12,869 nucleotides of DNA from CAYVTZ01 sp964454685 (GTDB lineage Bacteria; Bacillota; Clostridia; Christensenellales; Christensenellaceae), in contig CAYVTZ010000062.1 in assembly GCA_964454685.1 (NCBI GenBank), forward strand, positions 1-12,869, in the 5' to 3' direction. Position 1 is the stretch's first letter. Each line of letters opens with the position of its first letter. This document shows positions 6,389 through 12,869 of the stretch, piece after piece. The notes beneath the pieces were generated by a model. It saw nothing but the letters and a program-made list of their open reading frames with translations. It did no database searches and was not told where the DNA came from. Position numbers and translations under genes: made by a program.

Positions 6389-7573
6389 ATGTTGAACCCA
6401 TTTGTATTTTCCGTACCGACCAAGATCGTATTTGGTGCGGGTGAAGTTTCCAAAGTAGGTGAGGAAGCAGCGGCTTTCGGCAAGAAGGCGATGCTGGTGA
6501 CTTATGACGAATCATTTGTAAAAGAGGTTGGCTTTTACGACAAAGTGAAAAAGAGCTGTGACGCGGCAGGCGTGGAGCTGATTGAACTGTTTGGCGTTAA
6601 GAGCAATCCTACGGCGGAGCATGCGGCAGAAGGCATTCGCATGGCAAAAGAGCAGAAGCCGGATGTGCTGATTGCACTCGGCGGCGGCAGCGCGATGGAT
6701 GAAGCGAAATACATCGGCGTTGGCGCGCTTTATGACGGCGATACCTGGGATTTCCCGACCGGGAAAGCGACGATTGAGCAGACACTGCCGGTGATTGCGG
6801 TGGTGACCATTCCTGCGACATCCTCCGAACTGAACGGAACTTCCGTGATGAACAACGAGACCTTGCACCGTAAGGATGGCTTTGCCAACCCGGTTATGCG
6901 TCCGAAGGTCTGTGTGCTTGATCCGGAACTGACCTACACGATTCCGGTGAAGCAGACGGCATATTCGGCGGCGGACATCATTTCGCATCTGCTGGAGCAT
7001 TACCTCGGCAATCCGCTGGCGTTTACGCCTTATCAGGATCACTTTTGTGAAGGCGGCATCCGCTCTATCATGGAGTGCATGAATCGTATTCTGGAAAACC
7101 CGAAGGATCCGGAGGCGCGCGGCATCATGATGTGGCAGGCGGCGTTTGCATGGAATGGATTTTATGACTGCGGATTTGGACTTTCCAACTCCAACATTCA
7201 TATTATGGGACACTCGCTTTCTAATTTTTATGACACACCGCACGGCGCGGCAATGTCCATCACGATTCTTGCGACCATGCGGTATTACATCCAGCACGGC
7301 AAGGCGGCCGTGGTTGCGAAATTTGCGCGTGAAGTATTCGGCGTGCGTGAGGCGGACGATGTGGTTGCGGCTTATGCGGGCGTAGGCGCTTTGCAGGCTT
7401 GGTTTACCAAGATCGGCACCCCTGTGACGCTGGCGGAAGCGGGCATTACGGCGGCAGACGCGATCGACAAAATGGTTCCGGACGCGCTGGCGACGGCTGC
7501 TGCATGGGGCGAAACGGAAGCATACGGCTACAATGAAGCAGTGATGCGTGAGATGTTTGGGCTGTGCCTGTAA
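6389..7573 (+). CDS. Iron-containing alcohol dehydrogenase
   Basis: This 394-residue cytoplasmic group III alcohol dehydrogenase resembles the BDH/YqhD/FucO enzymes and interconverts an alcohol or polyol and an aldehyde or ketone with NAD(P)H. The N-terminal Rossmann-like domain holds GGGSAMDEAK (98-107). The metal site is complete: Asp196 and His200 in SAADIISH, then His271 and His285 in HIMGHSLSNFYDTPHG. Asp40 in VTYDES lies where FucO has Asp39, which favours NAD over NADP; this rests on a hand alignment. Length is typical. AAGGAG lies ten bases before the ATG and the lactonase ends 17 bp upstream, so they share a transcript. In this locus it may make the ketose for the divergent kinase or reduce an aldehyde from sugar breakdown; sequence alone does not decide. 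Confidence 0.9.
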   Translation: MLNPFVFSVPTKIVFGAGEVSKVGEEAAAFGKKAMLVTYDESFVKEVGFYDKVKKSCDAAGVELIELFGVKSNPTAEHAAEGIRMAKEQKPDVLIALGGGSAMDEAKYIGVGALYDGDTWDFPTGKATIEQTLPVIAVVTIPATSSELNGTSVMNNETLHRKDGFANPVMRPKVCVLDPELTYTIPVKQTAYSAADIISHLLEHYLGNPLAFTPYQDHFCEGGIRSIMECMNRILENPKDPEARGIMMWQAAFAWNGFYDCGFGLSNSNIHIMGHSLSNFYDTPHGAAMSITILATMRYYIQHGKAAVVAKFAREVFGVREADDVVAAYAGVGALQAWFTKIGTPVTLAEAGITAADAIDKMVPDALATAAAWGETEAYGYNEAVMREMFGLCL

Positions 7574-7634
7574 GGCCGTTTGAAATCACGCAACCGCCAT
7601 ATTGGGCAATGTAAAACGACAAAAAAATGCGTTG

Positions 7635-7653
7635 GGAGGGGCTGATCCCCTCC
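7635..7653. other. Strong GC hairpin before the ABC operon
   Basis: GGAGGGG and CCCCTCC form a perfect seven-base-pair stem with the five-base loop CTGAT, 17 bases before the ATG of the ATPase. No T-run follows on the plus strand, so it is not a standard intrinsic terminator there. On the minus strand a run of seven T follows at a distance of about seven bases. It may end or process the dehydrogenase transcript or stabilise the start of the ABC mRNA. I found no strong promoter in the surrounding 97-bp gap. Confidence 0.45.
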
Positions 7654-7670
7654 GGCGCACAAGAAAAAGT

Positions 7671-8612
7671 ATGATTGAAGTAAAAAACCTGACAAGAAAA
7701 TACGGCGAGAAGACAGCAATCGAGGATGTTTCCTTTCAAATCGGCAAGGGGGAAATCGTCGGTCTTTTGGGTTCAAACGGCGCGGGTAAGACCACCATCA
7801 TGAAGATCATTGCGGGGCATTTGATGCCGACAAACGGCAGTGTGCTGGTGGACGGCGTGGACGTAGTGGAACAACCGCGCGAAGCGGCGGCAAAGATTGG
7901 TTTTTTGCCGGAGATTCCGCCGCTGTATCCGGACATGGAAGTGCGCGAATATCTGCGCTTTCTTGCCGAGATCAGAGGCATCGAAAAGGGTGAGCGCGAA
8001 GCGCGCATTGAGGAAGTGTTGCAGGCGGCGAAAATCACGCATGTGCAGGATCGTGTGATCGGCAATCTTTCCAAGGGATATCGGCAGCGCACGGGATTAG
8101 CGGGAGCGCTGATCGGCATGCCGGAAATTCTGATTTTGGATGAGCCTACGGTAGGGCTTGACCCGCGTCAGATCACAGAATTTAGAAATCTCATGATCGA
8201 GCTTGGGAAAAAGCATACGATCATTTTCAGTACACACATCCTTTCGGAAATCGACATGGTATGTGAGAAGGTAATCATCATCAGCGACGGGCACGTTGCG
8301 GCGGTGGACACCATGGAGAACTTGGAACGCAGCAAAATCAGCCAGAATGAGATCATTGTGCTGGTTGCGGCGGAACGTGAAGCCGCGCAGAACGTTTTGA
8401 CGGGCGTGGTGCAGGGAGTGGAGTTTTGCGAGCAGACTGCGGAGGGCGTGCGCTTTCGCGTGACAACGTTGGACGCTTTGCAGACCAAGAAGGATATTTT
8501 TGCGGCTTTGGCAGGCGCGCAGATGCCGCTGCTGGAAATGAAGAACGCGGCGCGGACACTGGAGCAGGTTTTCCTGCATTTGACATCGACGGGTGAGGAG
8601 CAAGAGAAGTGA
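7671..8612 (+). CDS. ABC transporter ATPase, GldA-like
   Basis: This 313-residue cytoplasmic ATP-binding subunit powers the permease encoded next. Walker A GSNGAGKT (34-41), signature LSKGYRQR (133-140), Walker B ILILDEP (153-159) and switch His189 (FSTH) are all present. The Q-loop position carries Glu81 (FLPEIPPLY), as often seen in GldA-type ATPases. A C-terminal domain of about 90 residues follows the catalytic core, typical of ATPases paired with ABC-2 permeases. I start at the ATG at 7671, where the family N-terminus (MIEVKNLTRKYG) begins. The open frame continues to a TTG at 7602, but those residues do not look like family sequence. Only purine-rich AAGAAAAAG precedes the ATG, unlike the strong ribosome sites of its neighbours. 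The stop overlaps the next gene's start by four bases. Confidence 0.9.
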   Translation: MIEVKNLTRKYGEKTAIEDVSFQIGKGEIVGLLGSNGAGKTTIMKIIAGHLMPTNGSVLVDGVDVVEQPREAAAKIGFLPEIPPLYPDMEVREYLRFLAEIRGIEKGEREARIEEVLQAAKITHVQDRVIGNLSKGYRQRTGLAGALIGMPEILILDEPTVGLDPRQITEFRNLMIELGKKHTIIFSTHILSEIDMVCEKVIIISDGHVAAVDTMENLERSKISQNEIIVLVAAEREAAQNVLTGVVQGVEFCEQTAEGVRFRVTTLDALQTKKDIFAALAGAQMPLLEMKNAARTLEQVFLHLTSTGEEQEK

Positions 8613-9313
8613 AGCACTTATACAAAAAAGAATTGTTTGCATACTTTTCCACGCCCTTCGGCTATGTGTTTTTGGGGGTGTTCCTGCTGCTTTCGGGTAT
8701 CATGTTCACCATTTACAATCTGCTGGGAGGCAACGGCGACATGGCGGGTACCTTTGACCTGCTCAAGAACCTTGCGTTTCTGGTATTCCCCATTTTGACC
8801 ATGCGCATGTTTGCGGAGGAGCGGCAGAGCGGCACAGAATATTTGCTGGCTACCTCTAAGCTGAGCAACACCGGCATCGTGCTGGGGAAATTTTTTGCGG
8901 CGCTGACGCTGTTTGGCATTGCACTGGCGCTGACGCTGATTTATGTGGGTATCATCAATGCATACGGTGATCCCAACGCCGGCGCGATTGCCGCATCCTA
9001 TTTGGGGTTTTTCCTGCTGGGGATGAGCATGACGGCGATCTGCACCTTCATTGCCTCGCTGACCGAGAACCAGATCACGGCGGCGATCGCGTCCTTTGGA
9101 CTGTTGTTTTTTATGATGATACTGGCTTCCTTTACGAAGTCCATTCAAATTCCGGTGATTACGCCCATGCTTTCAGCGATTGCCATTACGGTGCAATATG
9201 ACCAGTTTACGCTGGGCATGCTGACGTTGGGGCCGGTGTGCTATTATCTTGCGACTACAGTGGTGTTCCTGATGCTGAGCGTGATCAGCCTTGGGAAACG
9301 CAGATTCCGGTAA
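8609..9313 (+). CDS. ABC-2 type permease, GldF-like
   Basis: This 234-residue inner-membrane protein has about six transmembrane segments (near 15-38, 52-68, 93-116, 131-152, 157-174 and 207-228). The segment EERQSGTEYLLATS (70-83) between the second and third matches the conserved cytoplasmic motif of ABC-2 permeases of the GldF kind. It starts with GTG at 8609, inside the end of the ATPase gene (GTGA overlap), with GAGGAG (8595-8600) eight bases upstream, so translational coupling is likely. It should form a transporter with the upstream ATPase. The transported substrate is unknown for this group. The C-terminus is short and basic (GKRRFR), fitting a cytoplasmic end. Confidence 0.87.
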   Translation: MKHLYKKELFAYFSTPFGYVFLGVFLLLSGIMFTIYNLLGGNGDMAGTFDLLKNLAFLVFPILTMRMFAEERQSGTEYLLATSKLSNTGIVLGKFFAALTLFGIALALTLIYVGIINAYGDPNAGAIAASYLGFFLLGMSMTAICTFIASLTENQITAAIASFGLLFFMMILASFTKSIQIPVITPMLSAIAITVQYDQFTLGMLTLGPVCYYLATTVVFLMLSVISLGKRRFR

Positions 9314-9325
9314 CGGGGAGAGAAC

Positions 9326-10717
9326 ATGACGACATTACAGACAAAAAAACGTAAATATATGATCGGCTCCGTGATACTGGTGGCAATCGTGGTTGCGATT
9401 GCGGTGTTTGGCGTGATGCTGGCGTATCAGGCGCCTTTGCGCTTCGACATGACGGGGCAGAGACTGTTTGAACTCAGTGGTGAAACACGCACGGTCATCG
9501 ACATGATGCAAGGGGATGTGAAGATCGGCGCGGTATTCCCGGAGGGCAAAGAGGACGCAATGGTTGCGACGCTGCTAAAGGAATATGATGCGGCATCCGA
9601 TCAGATCACGGTGGAATATTTAGATGTGGAAAAGACACCGGGCGTGCTGGCAAACTATGATTTGGGTGATGTGAAGGCGGTTGCGAACGGCACTTTGATC
9701 GTGAACGGCAACGGCAAAAGCAAACTGATTGCCTATGGTGATCTGTTTACCGCGGACACCAACGGGAATTTGTTCTATGGGGAAAGCGAAATTACGGGCG
9801 CGCTGCGTTACGTTTCGACAGACACGATGCCTGTGGCATATTTCCTGCAAGGGCATGGGGAGATCAACCCCGGCGTGGACATGACGGAGGCGGTTTCTCT
9901 CTTGGAGCGCAACGCATATGCAGTGAACACACTTTCGCTGGCAAACGGACAGGGTGTGCCGGAGGATGCAAGCGTGGTGATCGCGGCTTCGCCCACGACG
10001 GATTTGAGCCAAGAGGAATACGACGCGCTGAATGCGTATCTGGACGGCGGCGGAAGCCTGCTGTTGATGGTAGACCCCACTTTGAGCAAAAGTGATGACG
10101 GGCTGGTGCGGTTTGGGCAGATTGCCGAGAAATACGGCATCGGGATTCAAAACAATTTTGTGTTTGAGGAGGAGCCGAACTCCTACTTGACGACAAGCAA
10201 TTTGTATGTGATTCCCAAATACGGCGTACATGAAATTACGGCGCAGTTGATTGAAGATCAGAAATTTGTGATCTTACCGCTGGCGCGCGGACTGACGGCA
10301 ATCGGGAATCCGACGGTGCTGTTGCAGACCTCGGCGGACTCGTGGATGCGCACGGATGTTTCCATTGCGGACGAGAACAAGACGGATGCGGACACGCAAG
10401 GCCCGATTGTGGTGGCGTATGCGGCGCAATCAAACGTGGGTAACGCCACGACGGCTGCGGTGGTGATTGGAGATTCCAACTTCGCCACAGATGCGAGCCT
10501 TCCTTTGCAGGGAAACGCGGATTTGCTCATCAATAGTGTCAACTGGCTGAATGGCGGACGCGAAGCGGAGATCATATCCGGCAAGGTGATTAACTCATCC
10601 GCTATGATGGTGCGCGGCGATGATTTCATCAAACTGATGGTGATTTGCTGCGTGGTGATTCCGCTGGTGATGTTTGTGGGCGCGATCCTTGTGTGGCGCA
10701 CCAAACGGAACAAGTGA
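9326..10717 (+). CDS. GldG-like ABC-associated membrane-anchored protein
   Basis: This 463-residue protein has one transmembrane segment near each end (about 12-33 and 437-458), with a large extracytoplasmic part between. It matches the GldG / ABC-type auxiliary family. After the first helix comes RFDMTGQRLFELSGETR (39-55), like the family's conserved D-T---L--LS--T segment, and GHGE (176-179) is the hallmark motif of the central domain. GldG proteins work with GldA and GldF in a membrane complex; the exact role is unknown. GGGGAG precedes the ATG in the 12-bp gap after the permease. Acidic residues are common throughout the extracytoplasmic part. Length is somewhat below that of many GldG proteins but no domain is obviously missing. 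Confidence 0.83.
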   Translation: MTTLQTKKRKYMIGSVILVAIVVAIAVFGVMLAYQAPLRFDMTGQRLFELSGETRTVIDMMQGDVKIGAVFPEGKEDAMVATLLKEYDAASDQITVEYLDVEKTPGVLANYDLGDVKAVANGTLIVNGNGKSKLIAYGDLFTADTNGNLFYGESEITGALRYVSTDTMPVAYFLQGHGEINPGVDMTEAVSLLERNAYAVNTLSLANGQGVPEDASVVIAASPTTDLSQEEYDALNAYLDGGGSLLLMVDPTLSKSDDGLVRFGQIAEKYGIGIQNNFVFEEEPNSYLTTSNLYVIPKYGVHEITAQLIEDQKFVILPLARGLTAIGNPTVLLQTSADSWMRTDVSIADENKTDADTQGPIVVAYAAQSNVGNATTAAVVIGDSNFATDASLPLQGNADLLINSVNWLNGGREAEIISGKVINSSAMMVRGDDFIKLMVICCVVIPLVMFVGAILVWRTKRNK

Positions 10718-10726
10718 GGGGTGCGC

Positions 10727-12013
10727 ATGTTGAAACCAAAACGCATCGTCATACTGCTGTGCATCCTTGCGGGATTGATCGCGGTGTTTGCATGGGTGAC
10801 GACCTCCACCGACCCCGCGATTTCGGGAAAGCTGTTTCGCATTGGGAAAGATGACGCGGTGAAAACCGTGGACATCGAAAATGAATATGGAACATTTCGC
10901 TTCTTCGAGCAGGATGGCGCATGGGTGGTGCAGGATGGAGAACAGACATACCGTACCAATCCGGAAAAGATGAAGCTGCTGTTGGATGACCTCAACCAGT
11001 TTGCGGTGGAGCGCATCTTGCAGACGGAGACAGAGGAATATGGATTGACCCCCGGACGGGCGCGGCTGCACGTGACCACGCAGCAGGGCGAGAGCATCGA
11101 CTTTGTGGTGGGGAACATGGCACCGAGCATGAGCAGCGCTTATATCAAGGGCGGCGACACGGTGGGCATCACGAGTGCCGCGCGTGTGGCACAGATGGAC
11201 GGATCGCTGGCGGCATACCGCGATAAAAACGTGTTTGCTGTGGATGTAAACAACCTGGCAAACATTGGATATTATGAAGATGGAAAGTTAAAGGTTTCCA
11301 TGCTGGCGGACGGGGATAGTTGGGTTTTGGATTATCCATACAGCGCACCTGCGCGCAGCATTGTGATGAATGAGATACTCGCCATGCTACGCGGCTGGCA
11401 AATCGCCGGATTTCCGGACATGCGGCAGGTGAGCCTAGAGGAAATGCAGCTTGCAACGCCCAAGGAATCGCTGGTTTTGGTGGATGCGCAGGGTAACTCG
11501 CAGGTACTGGACTTTGGCAGTGAAGCAGGAACGGCGCGCTATGTGCGCACGGGCGGTGAGGACGATATCTCGATGTTATATACGGCAGACATCGACCTGA
11601 CGCAATTTGATGACAGCAAGCTGCTTTTTGTGGCTCCGCTACGCGTTCCGGTGACGATGGTTTCGCGCATTGATATGACGGTAGACGGCGCAACGTTTGC
11701 CTTTGAAGTGAATGACGAGGCGCAGACCGCGACCTTAAACGGCAGATACATAGATTATCAGGATTTCTTGAGCATCTATACCAAATATACGCTGCTCTTG
11801 GCGGATGGATACGACGCGGAGGGCGCGCAGGACAAGACGGTGGTTGCGCAGTTTACGACCACGCTTGCAGATGGACAACAGGCGCAGCTCGCGCTGTATG
11901 CACGCGACGCGCAGAGCTATTTTATGGGAATCGGCGACAATAGTTCGTTCTACATGAACAAAGAGCGGCTGGACGCGCTGATGGAAAAGGTGAACGCGCT
12001 GGGCGCGTCCTGA
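10727..12013 (+). CDS. DUF4340 membrane-anchored protein
   Basis: This 428-residue protein has one N-terminal transmembrane segment (about 6-24) followed by a long extracytoplasmic region of the DUF4340 family. Repeated beta-rich segments of the kind VKTVDIENEYGTFRFFEQDG and the segment EEYGLTPGRARL are typical of it. DUF4340 genes commonly follow GldG-like genes, and it is presumed part of the same membrane complex; no activity is known. I use the ATG at 10727, which has GAGGGG five bases upstream; a GTG at 10721 overlaps that ribosome site and is unlikely. The gap after the GldG-like gene is nine bases. It appears to be the last gene of the four-gene operon; only a weak five-base-pair hairpin (ATCGG/CCGAT near 12023-12037) without a T-run follows. 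Confidence 0.82.
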   Translation: MLKPKRIVILLCILAGLIAVFAWVTTSTDPAISGKLFRIGKDDAVKTVDIENEYGTFRFFEQDGAWVVQDGEQTYRTNPEKMKLLLDDLNQFAVERILQTETEEYGLTPGRARLHVTTQQGESIDFVVGNMAPSMSSAYIKGGDTVGITSAARVAQMDGSLAAYRDKNVFAVDVNNLANIGYYEDGKLKVSMLADGDSWVLDYPYSAPARSIVMNEILAMLRGWQIAGFPDMRQVSLEEMQLATPKESLVLVDAQGNSQVLDFGSEAGTARYVRTGGEDDISMLYTADIDLTQFDDSKLLFVAPLRVPVTMVSRIDMTVDGATFAFEVNDEAQTATLNGRYIDYQDFLSIYTKYTLLLADGYDAEGAQDKTVVAQFTTTLADGQQAQLALYARDAQSYFMGIGDNSSFYMNKERLDALMEKVNALGAS

Positions 12014-12015
12014 CA

Positions 12016-12043
12016 TTGTGATGATCGGGCAATCCGATATCAA
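12016..12043 (+). promoter_or_regulatory. Possible weak promoter for sugar-binding protein
   Basis: TTGTGA (12016-12021) and TATCAA (12038-12043) are 16 bp apart, each matching four of six consensus bases. It is the best candidate in the 60-bp gap. The gene may instead be read through from the ABC operon. Confidence 0.25.
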
Positions 12044-12073
12044 ATATATCAACAAAAAGGAGGAGTGTTTTAA

Positions 12074-12835
12074 ATGAAAAAAACAACAAAAGTAGTAGCG
12101 ATTGTGATTGCAATCATGATTGCAACGGTTGCGTTTGTCGCTTGCGGACAGACACCTGCGCAGGTCAAGGAAGAGGTTTCCGCGGCTGTAGAGCAGGTGG
12201 AAGCAGCAGTGAAAGAAGCTGCACCGGCAGAGGAAGCTCCGGCTTCTGAAGCTCCGGCAGAAGGCGCTGTGGAGGGCGCATACATCGGTAAAGTTCCGAT
12301 CACCCTCAAGCATGACGTGCACGGCAACGACGCAAAATGGGCAAAAATCTATGCGGACGAAAAGTACGGCGCTACTTATGAAGTAATTGATCCGGACAGC
12401 GATCTGACCAAAGAAATCGCTGCGGTTGAGACCTTCATCAGCAAAGGCGTGAACGGCATCATCCTGCACCCGGTGACGGAGGACGGCGTGAATGAAATCA
12501 TTCAGGAAGTCCGCGATGCAGACATCAACATCATGACGTACTGCGTACAGACAACCGGCAAAAAGGTTCCCCACCTTGCAATCGACGAAGCTGAAGTTGC
12601 TTCCCAGATGGGCGCTGACATGGCGAAAAAGTGGATTGAACTGTATCCGGACAAACCGGTTCAGGTTGGTCTCGTAAGCTGGACCGATATCGCGTTCTGC
12701 TTCGACAACAGAACAGGCCCGTTCCTGGCTGGCGTAAAGACGGTAGTAGACTATCTGCCGACTGACGACAGAGGATTCAAAAACAGCGCAGGCGAAACCC
12801 TGACGGGTTCTACCTATTGGGAGCATGATGTCTGA
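12074..12835 (+). CDS. Sugar-binding lipoprotein of an ABC importer, probably truncated
   Basis: The 253-residue product has a lipoprotein signal peptide with lipobox FVAC (Cys24), so it is anchored outside the membrane. An Ala/Glu/Pro-rich tether follows (about 30-68), then the N-terminal part of a periplasmic-binding-protein-type-1 fold (72 onward). GVNGIILHPVTEDGVNEII (125-143) and HLAIDEAEVASQMGADMA (167-184) are typical of ribose/xylose/multi-sugar binding proteins. Such proteins usually have about 330-370 residues; here a TGA at 12833, followed by TAA, ends it early in the second lobe, with about 100 residues missing. A two-base deletion just before the stop could explain this, or the gene may be a real fragment. 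AAGGAGG lies ten bases before the ATG. It would feed a sugar importer, perhaps for the catabolic genes in the centre, but the ATPase and permease are not in the window. Confidence 0.75.
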   Translation: MKKTTKVVAIVIAIMIATVAFVACGQTPAQVKEEVSAAVEQVEAAVKEAAPAEEAPASEAPAEGAVEGAYIGKVPITLKHDVHGNDAKWAKIYADEKYGATYEVIDPDSDLTKEIAAVETFISKGVNGIILHPVTEDGVNEIIQEVRDADINIMTYCVQTTGKKVPHLAIDEAEVASQMGADMAKKWIELYPDKPVQVGLVSWTDIAFCFDNRTGPFLAGVKTVVDYLPTDDRGFKNSAGETLTGSTYWEHDV

Positions 12836-12869
12836 TAACTGGAAAAAGCAAAGAATTTTAATTCTGACG
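12825..12869 (+). CDS. Possible start of a further gene, or shifted end of the binding protein
   Basis: A second frame is open from an ATG at 12825 (or 12828) to the right edge, reading MMSDNWKKQRILILT. GGGAG lies immediately upstream, somewhat too close for a normal ribosome site. It overlaps the end of the sugar-binding protein. It could be the N-terminus of an overlapping next gene, or the true continuation of the binding protein after a frameshift. Fifteen codons are too few to assign a family. Confidence 0.25.
   Translation, partial: MMSDNWKKQRILILT

Noticed and set aside
7602..7670. Upstream TTG extension of the ATPase
   Set aside because: The extra 23 residues are encoded partly by the GC hairpin, lack a ribosome site and precede the normal family N-terminus.
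11735..12826. A 363-codon minus-strand frame across the DUF4340 end and the sugar-binding protein
   Set aside because: It spans two real plus-strand genes and the gap between them, and its Cys/His/Arg-rich sequence has no recognisable domain.

Overview
The window looks like chromosomal DNA of a Bacillota bacterium, most likely a clostridial gut-type organism. This is inferred from strong AGGAGG-type ribosome sites, sigma-A type promoters with 17-bp spacing, roughly half G+C, a lipoprotein with an Ala/Glu/Pro-rich linker, and the families present. No rRNA, tRNA, CRISPR array, insertion sequence or phage gene was seen. Ten genes are supported, plus one possible partial gene at the right edge.

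Left part, minus strand (194-5075). From right to left it carries a SorC-family sugar-responsive regulator (4077-5075), an FGGY carbohydrate kinase (2498-4039), a two-repeat DUF1538 membrane protein (909-2417) and a tandem PII-like protein (194-895). Regulator and kinase form one transcription unit behind a good promoter. DUF1538 has its own near-consensus promoter (2441-2469) and is followed 13 bp later by the PII-like gene, so these two look like a transporter and its nucleotide- or metabolite-sensing partner. The second PII-like domain has its own internal ribosome site and ATG, so the gene may make both a tandem and a single-domain protein.

Centre (5076-7573). A 408-bp divergent control region holds back-to-back sigma-A promoters, two short inverted repeats placed like operators, and a long leader with overlapping hairpins. 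It drives an SMP-30/gluconolactonase-like enzyme and an iron-containing alcohol dehydrogenase on the plus strand. With the divergent regulator and kinase this reads as an inducible locus for a sugar, polyol or sugar acid; the substrate cannot be fixed from sequence.

Right part, plus strand (7671-12013). A tightly packed four-gene operon encodes an ABC ATPase, an ABC-2 type permease, a GldG-like membrane-anchored extracytoplasmic protein and a DUF4340 membrane-anchored protein. This is the GldA-GldF-GldG arrangement known from gliding Bacteroidota, also widespread in non-gliders, where its role is unknown. Last comes a lipoprotein sugar-binding protein (12074-12835) that stops early for its family, 34 bases before the end of the window. 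It is either truncated or frameshifted, or followed by an overlapping gene that runs off the edge.
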